DNA of 64,000 nt, taken from Pseudomonas sp. gcc21. Its GTDB lineage: Bacteria > Pseudomonadota > Gammaproteobacteria > Pseudomonadales > Pseudomonadaceae. The stretch is from assembly GCF_012844345.1 (NCBI RefSeq), contig NZ_CP051625.1:1302001-1366000 (forward strand), written 5' to 3'. Both the position numbers and the translations under genes were made by a program. The first letter of the stretch is position 1; each line of letters opens with the position of its first letter. The notes under the pieces were generated by a model. That model made no database searches, was not told the origin of the DNA, and saw only the letters and a list, made by a program, of their open reading frames with translations. Below are positions 19,441 through 27,475 of the stretch, piece after piece.

Positions 19441-21099
19441 ATGTACATTTACGACGAATATGATCAACGGATCGTAGAGGACCGCGTCAAGCAGTTCCGC
19501 GATCAAATCCGCCGTTACCTTGAGGGCGAGCTGAGCGAAGCGGAAATGCTGCCCCTGCGCCTGCAAAACGGACTGTATATCCAGCGTTACGCTCCGATGC
19601 TGCGTCTCGCCGTTCCCTACGGCGTGCTGTCCTCGGCACGGTTGCGCAAGCTCGCTCACGTAACCCGTCGATACGACAAAGGCTACGCGCACATCACCAC
19701 CCGCCAGAATATCCAGCTGAACTGGCCTCAGCTTGAAGATGTGCCAGACATCCTCGCTGAGCTTGCGACGGTTCAGATGCACTCTATCCAGACCAGTGGC
19801 AACTGTATCCGCAACACCACCACGGATCAGTTCGCCGGTGTTGCCGCAGACGAAGTCATTGATCCCCGGCCCTGGTGTGAGATTGTGCGGGAATGGTCGA
19901 CATTCCACCCGGAATTCGCCTTCCTTCCGCGCAAATTCAAGATCGCCATCAACGGTGCCCGCGAGGACCGTGCTGCGGTTGGCGTGCACGACATCGGACT
20001 CAATGCCATACGCAACGAAGCCGGCGAGCTCGGCTTCGAAGTGCTGGCCGGCGGTGGTCTCGGCCGTACACCCATGGTTGGCGCGGTTATTCGTCCCTTC
20101 CTGCCCTGGCAGCATCTGCTGACCTATCTGGAATCCATTCTGCGGGTGTACAACCGCTATGGCCGCCGCGACAACAAGTTCAAGGCGCGCATCAAGATTC
20201 TGGTCAAGGCACTGACCCCTGAAGTCTTCGCAGAGAAGGTCGAAGCCGAATGGGCCAGCATGAAGGACTCGGGAGCAACTCTGACTCAGCAGGAAGTCGA
20301 TCGCGTCAGCCAGTACTTCCAGCAGCCCGAATATCAGGCCTTCGATGGCGATGACGCGTCATATCTGGAGAAGCGCCGTACAGACAAGGCGTTCGATAAC
20401 TGGGCAATGCGCAACGTGCATCCGCATAGAGCGCCCGGTTATGCTGCCGTTACGCTGTCACTCAAGCCGACTGCTGTTTCGCCTGGGGATATCACCGCCG
20501 AGCAACTGGACGCAGCTGCCGATCTGGCAGACCGGTACAGCCTTGGCGAGATTCGTTCTACGCACTATCAGAATCTGGTGCTGCCCTATGTGCAGCAGCG
20601 CGATCTGCCTGAACTCTGGCAGAAATGCCGCGAGCTGGGCTTTGCAACGCCCAACATCGGTTTGCTGACGGATATCATCTGCTGCCCGGGCGGCGACTTC
20701 TGCTCGCTGGCGAACGCCAAATCCATCCCGATCGCCGAAGCCATCCAGCGCACCTTTGACGACCTGGATTACCTGCATGATATCGGTGAGCTGGAGCTGA
20801 ACATTTCTGGCTGCATGAACGCCTGCGGCCATCACCACGTTGGCCATATCGGCATTCTCGGGGTAGACAAGAAAGGCCAGGAGTTCTACCAGGTCTCACT
20901 GGGCGGCCGCAGTGGTCGCGATGCTTCCATCGGCCAGATTCTCGGGCCGTCCTTTGCCGCCGAGCAGATGCCCGCCGTGGTCCAGAATGTGATTAACGTT
21001 TATGTCGAGAACCGCACCCCTGAAGAACGCTTCATCGACACTTTCGAGCGTATCGGCATGGCCCCTTTCAAGGAGAGAGTCTATGCAGCGAATCATTAA
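19441..21099 (+). CDS. cysI: Sulfite reductase hemoprotein (nitrite/sulfite reductase family)
   Basis: Six-electron reduction of sulfite to sulfide in assimilatory sulfur metabolism. The 552-residue protein has the duplicated ferredoxin-like and siroheme domains. Siroheme/[4Fe-4S] ligands are the cysteines of CCPGGDFCSLANAKS (about residue 414) and NISGCMNACGHHHVGH (about 456). The N-terminal pattern HITTRQNIQLNWPQLEDVPD is that of the ferredoxin- or NADPH-type sulfite reductases. A CysJ-type flavoprotein gene is not adjacent. The following DUF934 gene overlaps its 3' end and is a standard partner in pseudomonads. A nitrite reductase role is possible in principle, but context favours sulfite. 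Confidence 0.92.
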   Translation: MYIYDEYDQRIVEDRVKQFRDQIRRYLEGELSEAEMLPLRLQNGLYIQRYAPMLRLAVPYGVLSSARLRKLAHVTRRYDKGYAHITTRQNIQLNWPQLEDVPDILAELATVQMHSIQTSGNCIRNTTTDQFAGVAADEVIDPRPWCEIVREWSTFHPEFAFLPRKFKIAINGAREDRAAVGVHDIGLNAIRNEAGELGFEVLAGGGLGRTPMVGAVIRPFLPWQHLLTYLESILRVYNRYGRRDNKFKARIKILVKALTPEVFAEKVEAEWASMKDSGATLTQQEVDRVSQYFQQPEYQAFDGDDASYLEKRRTDKAFDNWAMRNVHPHRAPGYAAVTLSLKPTAVSPGDITAEQLDAAADLADRYSLGEIRSTHYQNLVLPYVQQRDLPELWQKCRELGFATPNIGLLTDIICCPGGDFCSLANAKSIPIAEAIQRTFDDLDYLHDIGELELNISGCMNACGHHHVGHIGILGVDKKGQEFYQVSLGGRSGRDASIGQILGPSFAAEQMPAVVQNVINVYVENRTPEERFIDTFERIGMAPFKERVYAANH

Positions 21100-21580
21100 A
21101 GGCGACCAGGTCATTGATGAGACCTGGCACCTGCTCCCGCGGGAAGTAACCCTGGCCGAGGTGTCCAATTCTGACGACCTGCTTGTGCCTCTGCCACTCT
21201 GGCAGGAGCACTCTCATGCTCTTCTGGCCCGCGACGGTGGATTGGGCGTATGGTTGGAGGCTGACGAAGAGGTCGAGCTCATCGCGGATGACCTACAACA
21301 TTTTCAGGTCATAGCGTTGAACTTCCCGGTATTCAGCGATGGCCGGCACTATTCCAGCGCGCGCCTGTTGCGTGAACGCTACAAGTATCAGGGAGAAGTG
21401 CGCGCTATCGGCGATGTGTTGCGCGATCAGCTGTTCTACATGAAACGCTGCGGCTTCGATGCGTTTGCCGTGCGCGCGGATCGCGATCCGTACGAGGCAC
21501 TGGAAAGCCTCAAGGATTTCTCGGTTACCTATCAGGCTGCAACGGACGAACCCCTGCCCCTGTTCCGTCGTCGCGGCTAA
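21083..21580 (+). CDS. DUF934 family protein linked to sulfite reductase
   Basis: A 165-residue protein beginning MQRIIKGDQVIDETWHLL. The ATG at 21083 has AAGGAGAGAG just upstream and lies 17 bases inside the end of cysI, so translation is probably coupled. The conserved block SDGRHYSSARLLRERYKYQGEVRAIGDVLRDQ is split here across GRHYSSARLLRE and GEVRAIGDVLRDQ, the DUF934 hallmark. Members sit next to cysI or cysH and are thought to help sulfite reduction, but no biochemical role is established to my knowledge. Confidence 0.88.
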   Translation: MQRIIKGDQVIDETWHLLPREVTLAEVSNSDDLLVPLPLWQEHSHALLARDGGLGVWLEADEEVELIADDLQHFQVIALNFPVFSDGRHYSSARLLRERYKYQGEVRAIGDVLRDQLFYMKRCGFDAFAVRADRDPYEALESLKDFSVTYQAATDEPLPLFRRRG

Positions 21581-21589
21581 CTATGAACT

Positions 21590-21620
21590 GCCGATCCCGG
21601 CTCCTTGCCACGGGATCGGC
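21590..21620. terminator. Hairpin between convergent DUF934 and acuI-like genes
   Basis: A perfect 10-bp stem GCCGATCCCG / CGGGATCGGC with an 11-base loop. No T-run follows on either strand, so efficiency as an intrinsic terminator is doubtful. Confidence 0.5.
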
Positions 21621-21635
21621 CAGCAGGTTGCCTGA

Positions 21636-22622
21636 TCAGTCCAGATTAACCAGTACTCTCCCTACCATCCGCCCTGCCAGAATGCGTTCGATCTGCTCGG
21701 GCAGCTGATCCAGCGATACCTCCTGCGCCAGCACCTCGAGATCCACTTTCCACTGCAGCGACAACCGATCCCACATCGAAGCCTTTACTACCAGCGGCTG
21801 TTCCACCGAATCAATTCCCAGCAGATTTACGTTGCGCAGAATAAAGGGCAGCACACTACCGCTGAAGGCAGTACCCGCCGTCAACCCGCAACAGGCTACG
21901 CTGGCTCCGTAGCGCAGGGACTTGACCGCATTAAACAAAATCTCACCGCCTACGGTATCCACCGCGCCAGCCCACTGCTCCTTGAGCATTGGCTTCTCGC
22001 TTCCAGCCTCCAGCGCAGTGCGGTCAATGATTTGTGAAGCGCCAAGACCTTTAAGAAACTCACTTTGCAGCGCCTTGCCGGTTAGGGCAGCCACCTCGTA
22101 TCCGAGATTCGCCAGCATCGCCACTGCAATACTGCCCACACCCCCGGTGGCGCCAGTGACCAGCACCGGACCCTGACCAGGTTGCAACCCGGCTTGCTCC
22201 AGCTTGTCGATGCATAGCGCGGCAGTGAGCCCGGCGGTGCCGAGCAACATGCTTTCGCGCAGACCCAAGGCCGTGGGGCGCTTGAGGACCCAGGCGGCAG
22301 GCACGCGAATATATTGACCAAAACCGCCTGCAGTACTCATACCGAGGTCATAACCGGTAACGATGACCTCGTCTCCGACTGCCAGCTCGCTGACCGAGCT
22401 CGCCTCGACAACCCCTGCTGCATCAATGCCCGGCGTATGCGGATATTGACGAGTCACGCCCTTGTTGCCAGACGCCGACAGCGCATCCTTGTAATTCAAG
22501 GAGGAATACCTGACGCGAATGAGGACCTCGCCTTGCGGCAGATCATCAATATGGCGCGATTGCACGCGGGAGACATAGTTACCGCCCTCCTCGCTCACTA
22601 CCAAAGCCTTGAATTCCGACAT
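21636..22622 (-). CDS. acuI: Acrylyl-CoA reductase-like MDR oxidoreductase (YhdH/AcuI family)
   Basis: A 328-residue zinc-free medium-chain dehydrogenase. Features are the N-terminal SSLNYKDALSASGNKGVTR motif, the PHTPGIDAAG substrate-domain turn and the NADPH-binding GATGGVGSIAVAMLANLGY. This is the YhdH/AcuI group, which reduces acryloyl-CoA to propionyl-CoA with NADPH. It therefore fits functionally with the propionate genes at the right end of the window, though the link is by pathway, not by operon. It starts 8 bases from the sohB stop on the same strand and is probably co-transcribed with it. Substrate assignment is from family resemblance. Confidence 0.8.
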   Translation of the reverse strand: MSEFKALVVSEEGGNYVSRVQSRHIDDLPQGEVLIRVRYSSLNYKDALSASGNKGVTRQYPHTPGIDAAGVVEASSVSELAVGDEVIVTGYDLGMSTAGGFGQYIRVPAAWVLKRPTALGLRESMLLGTAGLTAALCIDKLEQAGLQPGQGPVLVTGATGGVGSIAVAMLANLGYEVAALTGKALQSEFLKGLGASQIIDRTALEAGSEKPMLKEQWAGAVDTVGGEILFNAVKSLRYGASVACCGLTAGTAFSGSVLPFILRNVNLLGIDSVEQPLVVKASMWDRLSLQWKVDLEVLAQEVSLDQLPEQIERILAGRMVGRVLVNLD

Positions 22623-22630
22623 ATTGCCTC

Positions 22631-23656
22631 CTACCAGAAACGCTGATTATGAAAGCGCGACGCCCAGGTCAACACCAATCGATCCAACGAAGCCGCGAGC
22701 CCTGACGCCAGCTTGTCTTGCATGCGCTTGCGCACCGCATAGTGCACCTCGAACACGTCCGCTACCCGGATGCGCTGGCTGATATATTCGTCGCTGGTTT
22801 TCAGCTCGTCAGCGAGGGCGTTTTCGAGAGCTTCGAGCCCGAACCAGACCTCACCGGTAGCCACCGCCTCTATATCGAGTATCGGTCGATACCGACTGAC
22901 AAAGTCTTTGAATAACCGGTGAATGCTTTCCAGATCTTCCTGAAATTTTTCCCTACCCTTTTCGGTGTTCTCACCGAAAAGGGTTAGCGTCCGCTTGTAT
23001 TCGCCAGCAGTGAGCATCTCGTAGTCTACGTCGTGCTTGCGCAGCAGCTTGTTGAAATTCGGAATCTGTGCAACAACACCAATCGAGCCCAACATTGCAA
23101 AGGGCGCGGCCAGTACGCGGTCACCGATACAGGCCATCATGTATCCACCGCTTGCCGCTACCTTGTCCACGCATATGGTCAACGGCACGCCTGCGTCGCG
23201 AACTCGAACCAACTGCGAAGCTGCCAGGCCGTATGCATGCACCATCCCCCCGCCGCTTTCGATCTTGACCACTACCTCATCTTTCGGCGTAGCCAACTCA
23301 AGCACCGCCGTCACCTCGTGCCGAAGGTTTTCAAGCGCAGACGCCTTGATATCCCCGTCGAAATTCAACACGAAAACCTTGTCGCGAGCAGAATCTCCTT
23401 TGGCCCGGCCTTTCTCGGCGAGTTTGCGCGCTTTCTGCATCGACTTGAACGCTGCCTTGTCGAGCACCGCACTGCCAAGCCGTTCAGTGGAACGGGCCAG
23501 CTGCTCATTGAGTCTGTTGACAGTGAGCACGCCTTCGCCACGACGTGATCTGCCTTTCAATGCAGCCAGCATCATCAATACCAGGAAAATTGCCACCACA
23601 ATGGTGAAGGCTTTCGCCAGAAACAGGGCGTATTCAGCTAGCCATTCCACAAACAT
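22631..23656 (-). CDS. sohB: Inner-membrane serine protease SohB (peptidase S49)
   Basis: A 341-residue protein with an N-terminal membrane anchor (LFLAKAFTIVVAIFLVLMML), the N-terminal S49 domain, and a SppA-type ClpP-fold protease domain. The catalytic serine is in KVAASGGYMMACIGD (about residue 168) and the catalytic lysine in GEYKRTLTLFGENT (about 220), the S49 Ser/Lys dyad. The start at 23656 (MFVEWLAEYAL) has GGAG close upstream and fits the family N-terminus; the longer frame to 23689 lacks support. The active domain is expected in the periplasm. It is adjacent to the acuI-like gene in the same orientation. Confidence 0.92.
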   Translation of the reverse strand: MFVEWLAEYALFLAKAFTIVVAIFLVLMMLAALKGRSRRGEGVLTVNRLNEQLARSTERLGSAVLDKAAFKSMQKARKLAEKGRAKGDSARDKVFVLNFDGDIKASALENLRHEVTAVLELATPKDEVVVKIESGGGMVHAYGLAASQLVRVRDAGVPLTICVDKVAASGGYMMACIGDRVLAAPFAMLGSIGVVAQIPNFNKLLRKHDVDYEMLTAGEYKRTLTLFGENTEKGREKFQEDLESIHRLFKDFVSRYRPILDIEAVATGEVWFGLEALENALADELKTSDEYISQRIRVADVFEVHYAVRKRMQDKLASGLAASLDRLVLTWASRFHNQRFW

Positions 23657-23815
23657 CACTCCAGCACGTCGATAGTTGCAACCAAGCATACAGGATGTAT
23701 CAAGTCCTCGGCACGTAACGGTCCGCAGCGGAATTCAAACGATCGTATGATTCTGGTTGACAGCGTTCGCAGCTATCCATAACCTCGGATTCATCCAAAC
23801 AAAAGGCTTTTACAC

Positions 23816-24520
23816 GTGGGCGATATTTATCTGATCAGGCATGGCCAGGCGTCCCTCGGCGCTGAAAACTATGACGTGCTGTCACCGGTAGGCATAAAAC
23901 AGTCGCAGCTATTGGGGCGCTACCTGGACGATCTTGGGGTGACCTTTGATCGGTGTGTCGCCGGTGAAATGGTCCGCCAGATTGACACCGGCAAGCATGC
24001 CCTTGAAGAAATGCCTGGTACTCAGACCCGACAGATTGATATCGAGCCGGCTTTCAACGAATACCAGTCAGACCGGGTCATGGCGACATACTTGCCCCGC
24101 GTGCTGGAAACCCAGCCCAATGCCCTGCATTACGTTCAGAACGCAGGCCAGCACCGCAAGGAGTTTCAGCGTATCTTCAGCCAGGTGATTAATCACTGGA
24201 TTACCGACACCAACCGCCCCGACGATTGCGAACCCTGGTCGGATTTTGTCGAGCGCGTTCAAGGTGGCCTGCAACGGGTTCTCGCCGCTGCCGGACGTGG
24301 CCAGAACATCGCGATATTCACTTCGGGCGGCACTATTACCGCCACCCTGCAACTGATCACCGGCATGCCCGCGACCAGCGCCTTCGAGCTTAACTGGCAG
24401 ATTGTGAATACCTCTGTCAGCCGGTTCCAGTACCGCAAGGATCAGATCAGTCTGGCTTCGTTCAACAACCAGGCCCATCTTGATGTACACAAGCGCTCGG
24501 AGTGGGTCACCTTCAGATAA
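23816..24520 (+). CDS. Histidine phosphatase-fold protein lacking the second catalytic His
   Basis: A 234-residue phosphoglycerate-mutase-superfamily protein starting with GTG. The first motif IYLIRHGQAS carries the phospho-accepting histidine. The C-terminal motif, normally V-x-H-G, reads IFTSGGTITA at about residue 170, so the second histidine is replaced by serine. I believe this Ser-Gly-Gly form recurs in one bacterial subfamily, so it may be a variant rather than dead enzyme. It begins a small plus-strand group with the SCP2 gene 50 bases on. Substrate unknown. Confidence 0.8.
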   Translation: MGDIYLIRHGQASLGAENYDVLSPVGIKQSQLLGRYLDDLGVTFDRCVAGEMVRQIDTGKHALEEMPGTQTRQIDIEPAFNEYQSDRVMATYLPRVLETQPNALHYVQNAGQHRKEFQRIFSQVINHWITDTNRPDDCEPWSDFVERVQGGLQRVLAAAGRGQNIAIFTSGGTITATLQLITGMPATSAFELNWQIVNTSVSRFQYRKDQISLASFNNQAHLDVHKRSEWVTFR

Positions 24521-24570
24521 CCCTCGCGACGATCATGGGACCGTCGCTTCAACCAAGAAAGGACAGGCTA

Positions 24571-24885
24571 ATGGCTACTGTTTCAGACATCATCAGCAGC
24601 ATGGATTCCAAGTTCAACCCCGCCGCCGCGAAGGGCCTGGATCTGGTATTCCAGTTCAACATAGAGGACGACGACAACTTCTTTGTCACTGTCAAGGACG
24701 GCACCTATAGCGCCGAAAAAGGCGATGCCACTGCCCCTGACGTGACCCTGATCATGGACAGCGAAACCCTGTCCGGCGTTATCAGCGGCGAAACCGATGG
24801 CATGCAGGCTTTCATGGCTGGCAAGCTGCGCGCCGAAGGCGACATGATGCTTGCACTGAAGCTGAGCGAGCTGTTCCCTGCCTGA
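24571..24885 (+). CDS. SCP2 sterol-binding domain protein
   Basis: A 104-residue single-domain protein, starting at 24571 with AAAGGA upstream. It matches the SCP2 fold family: an N-terminal helix with FNPAAAKGLDLVFQFNIED, the strand pattern FFVTVKDGTYSAEKGDA, then VTLIMDSETLSGVISGE and the FMAGKLRAEGDMMLALKL helix. SCP2 proteins bind lipids or acyl-CoA in the cytoplasm. Neighbouring acyl-CoA-type enzymes (SDR, acuI-like) fit a lipid carrier role, but the ligand is unknown. It ends at a strong terminator. Confidence 0.9.
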   Translation: MATVSDIISSMDSKFNPAAAKGLDLVFQFNIEDDDNFFVTVKDGTYSAEKGDATAPDVTLIMDSETLSGVISGETDGMQAFMAGKLRAEGDMMLALKLSELFPA

Positions 24886-24896
24886 AGCTGATCACT

Positions 24897-24929
24897 AAAA
24901 AAACCGGAGCCTGGCGCTCCGGTTTTTTT
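24897..24929 (+). terminator. Intrinsic terminator after the SCP2 gene
   Basis: Stem CCGGAGC / GCTCCGG with loop CTGGC, flanked by a seven-A run and a seven-T run, which could extend the stem. It lies 12 bases past the SCP2 stop. By symmetry it could also act on the minus strand, but there is no minus gene to end here. Confidence 0.93.
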
Positions 24930-25047
24930 ATCACACCTGATTTCGTTCTACCGCCCAGCCGCGCCCTTTATGCCACGCCCTAAGCAACTGGCTAGCCTTT
25001 AATTGATCGGGACGATCGCGCGTCAACACTCCAGCTGATAAACCCAT

Positions 25048-25063
25048 TCAAACAGGTGTTTGA
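25048..25063. promoter_or_regulatory. Candidate PsrA operator before the SDR gene
   Basis: A perfect palindrome TCAAACA-GG-TGTTTGA containing CAAAC-N4-GTTTG, an exact match to the pattern known for PsrA sites, (G/C)AAAC-N(2-4)-GTTT(G/C). It lies 89 bases before the SDR start. A possible -35/-10 pair around 25065-25095 would place the operator over the promoter. The protein that binds it is inferred, not shown. Confidence 0.6.
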
Positions 25064-25151
25064 GGTTGTTGCGCGCCCCGCGCTCCTTTAGATTACCTTG
25101 TCGCCGGGGCGCTCCAGGCCAGGCACCCGCTCTCATCACAAGGACACTCTC

Positions 25152-25919
25152 ATGCAAAAGACTCAGCTATTCGATCTTGACGGCAAAATTGCGTTGGTCA
25201 CCGGAGCCAGCCGAGGCATCGGCGAAGCGATCGCCAAACTCCTCGCCCAGCAAGGCGCACACGTTATCGTATCCAGCCGTAAAATCGAAGGTTGCCAGGC
25301 AGTTGCCGATGCCATTGTAGCGGCAGGCGGCAAGGCTAGCGCCATCGCATGCCATATTGGTGAAATGGACCAAATCAGCGAGACGATCGAAACCATCCGC
25401 AATCAGTTCGGCAAGCTGGATATCCTGGTAAACAATGCAGCAACCAACCCCTATTTCGGCAACGTACTGGATACCGATCTCGGCGCTTTTCAGAAAACCG
25501 TCGATGTAAATATCCGGGGTTATTTCTTCATGTCGGTCGAAGCGGGCAAACTGATGCGCGCCCAGGGTGGCGGCGCGATTCTGAACGTGGCTTCGGTCAA
25601 TGGCGTGGTGCCCGGCGACATGCAGGGGATCTACTCGATCACCAAGGCGGCCGTCATCAATATGACCAAGGTTTTCGCCAAGGAATGCGCTCAGTTCGGG
25701 ATACGCTGCAACGCGCTCCTGCCGGGACTGACCGACACCAAGTTCGCTTCGGCGCTTACCTCGAACGATTCGATACTGAAAGGCGCGCTGCAACGTATCC
25801 CGCTGCGCCGCGCGGCCGATCCGAGTGAAATGGCCGGTACTGTGCTGTACCTGGTGAGCGACGCATCAAGCTATACCACCGGCACCGCGATCAACGTAGA
25901 CGGCGGCATGCTGTCCTGA
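25152..25919 (+). CDS. Short-chain dehydrogenase/reductase (SDR)
   Basis: A classical SDR of 255 residues. The cofactor motif is TGASRGIGEAIA near the N-terminus, followed by the structural NNAATNP, the catalytic serine region NVASVNGVVPG and the active-site Tyr-x3-Lys in GIYSITKAAV. The C-terminal INVDGGM is the usual end. The start at 25152 has AAGGA upstream. A perfect PsrA-type palindrome lies before the gene, suggesting fatty-acid control and a 3-hydroxyacyl-CoA or similar substrate. Alternative substrates cannot be excluded. Confidence 0.9.
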   Translation: MQKTQLFDLDGKIALVTGASRGIGEAIAKLLAQQGAHVIVSSRKIEGCQAVADAIVAAGGKASAIACHIGEMDQISETIETIRNQFGKLDILVNNAATNPYFGNVLDTDLGAFQKTVDVNIRGYFFMSVEAGKLMRAQGGGAILNVASVNGVVPGDMQGIYSITKAAVINMTKVFAKECAQFGIRCNALLPGLTDTKFASALTSNDSILKGALQRIPLRRAADPSEMAGTVLYLVSDASSYTTGTAINVDGGMLS

Positions 25920-25950
25920 TCAAGGCTGGCCGGGTGCGAACCCGGCTCCG

Positions 25951-26601
25951 TTAACCGGCGGGCTTCAACGCATGGAGTGCGACCGGATTAAGCGCCGCCG
26001 GCTTCGCTCCGGCGGCATCCAGATCAATAGCGAACCGCGCTTTATCCGCCATGGGCATATACCGCACGACGAAGGCATCAGCTTCAATAAACTGCGGATT
26101 GTCCAGCCCATCCAGCCAGTGCCACAGATCGCGCCATTGTGGCGTGCCATATAGCCGCCCCGAGAGCGCTGCATTGCGACCTCGCTGCTTCTCAAGCGTG
26201 ACATAGCGGCCATTTATTCGAGCCAGACGGTAGCCATCGGATAGCCCCAGCGCCTTGGCCAGCCCTGTCCAGCGCAGCACCTGAATCTGCAGCTCCCAGG
26301 TATCACCTTCAAGCTGAACATGACGCTTGGTGCCATTTGCCGCCAGGGTGGCAGCATAACGCTGGGGGGCCGCTTCAGTGAGCTCCAGTACTGCTACCGG
26401 GCCTTGCTGCGTAATGGGACGGAACTGCTGCAACTCCCAGGCCGCCAGCCCCAGCAGCGCCGACAGCGAGAGCAGCATAATCAGAAAACATCCCTTGAAC
26501 CATCCAAGCAACCAGTCCAGACGCCAACCCATCCGCGCCATGACGAACAACAATGCGAGGCCAACGCTTCCCAGCAAAGCGGCCAATCCCAGATATTGCA
26601 T
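25951..26601 (-). CDS. Conserved-type multipass N-terminal membrane protein, unknown function
   Basis: A 216-residue protein with two hydrophobic segments at the N-terminus (about 4-21 and 37-56) followed by a soluble domain of about 150 residues. The soluble part has alternating strands (VAVLELTEAAPQRYAATLAA, HVQLEGDTWELQIQVLRW) and a patch RFAIDLDAAGAKPAALNP near the end. It starts 27 bases after the nudC stop on the same strand and is the last gene of the fimL-nudC group. I do not recognise a named family; pseudomonad genomes carry similar proteins in this place as far as I recall. Confidence 0.72.
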   Translation of the reverse strand: MQYLGLAALLGSVGLALLFVMARMGWRLDWLLGWFKGCFLIMLLSLSALLGLAAWELQQFRPITQQGPVAVLELTEAAPQRYAATLAANGTKRHVQLEGDTWELQIQVLRWTGLAKALGLSDGYRLARINGRYVTLEKQRGRNAALSGRLYGTPQWRDLWHWLDGLDNPQFIEADAFVVRYMPMADKARFAIDLDAAGAKPAALNPVALHALKPAG

Positions 26602-26628
26602 GCTACTCCTTGCGCGCCCGCGTACCGC

Positions 26629-27468
26629 TTATGCAGGTACTGACGGTAACGGTTGTCCTTGTCGACGAGCCAGATAACAATCAATAAGCCAGCGAGAAAT
26701 GGTGCCCCGTGGCGGTATAGCCGGCAGCTGGTCGATATGCCACCAGCGCGCCTCTTCAATTTCACCTGGCTGGGGTACGATCTCGCCGCCCGCATAACAG
26801 GCATGAAAGCCCAGCATCAGCGAGTTGGGGAACGGCCAGTTCTGGCTGCCCAGGTATTCCAGCTGATCAACCTCCAGGTTGACCTCTTCCATCACCTCTC
26901 GGTGCAAGCACTCTTCCGCAGACTCTCCCGGCTCGATAAATCCGGCCAGGGTGCTGAAAAAACCAGCGCGAAAATGCGGAGATCGGGCCAGCAGCACCTC
27001 ATCACCGCGGGTAATCAGGACAATGATGCACGGAGCGAGCTTCGGATACTGCCGAAGCCCGCAGGCCGTGCACTGCATGGCCCGCTCCTCAACCCGCGCC
27101 TGCATCGGCTGTCCACAGCGACCGCAGAAACGATGCGTGTCATGCCAGGCGTCCAACTGTTGTGCCAGCCCCAGCATGCGGAACGTATCATCATCGACCT
27201 GGCCGATCAGCCCTCGCAGACCATGCCAACTAAGGCCGGGCAGTTCGACTGGTTGTTCCAGACGCAGCAGCCGGCACGGCTTGCCATCAAAAAAACCGAG
27301 CAACAGATCAAGATCAGGATCACCCAGATAGCGCGCCATATCCGGATCAAGCAGCAGCCGCCCGTCGAGCATGGCGAAGCTTTGCTGGTGGTATACGATT
27401 ACCAGACCATCAGCGCACGACTCCCCGGCACTGTTCGCCGGCACAAAACGACTGCCTGGTCTATGCAT
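26629..27468 (-). CDS. nudC: NADH/NAD-cap pyrophosphatase NudC (Nudix), variant motif
   Basis: Hydrolyses NAD(H) and removes NAD caps from RNA in characterised homologues. The 279-residue protein has a zinc ribbon (Cys115, Cys118, Cys133, Cys136) and a Nudix box at about 176-198 with Glu182, Arg190-Glu191 and Glu194-Glu195 intact. The box's conserved glycine is Asn197 (EEVNLEV). The family signature SQPWPFPxS reads SQNWPFPNS. The start at 27468 has GAGGTG ten bases upstream and lies seven bases after the fimL stop, so the gene belongs to the fimL transcript. The longer frame to 27537 overlaps fimL and is rejected. Confidence 0.88.
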   Translation of the reverse strand: MHRPGSRFVPANSAGESCADGLVIVYHQQSFAMLDGRLLLDPDMARYLGDPDLDLLLGFFDGKPCRLLRLEQPVELPGLSWHGLRGLIGQVDDDTFRMLGLAQQLDAWHDTHRFCGRCGQPMQARVEERAMQCTACGLRQYPKLAPCIIVLITRGDEVLLARSPHFRAGFFSTLAGFIEPGESAEECLHREVMEEVNLEVDQLEYLGSQNWPFPNSLMLGFHACYAGGEIVPQPGEIEEARWWHIDQLPAIPPRGTISRWLIDCYLARRQGQPLPSVPA

Positions 27469-27475
27469 ACAACGA

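Noticed and set aside
22082..22321. Mobile element or pseudogene signs
   Set aside because: None found across the window; all large frames are intact and the neighbourhood is pseudomonad core sequence.
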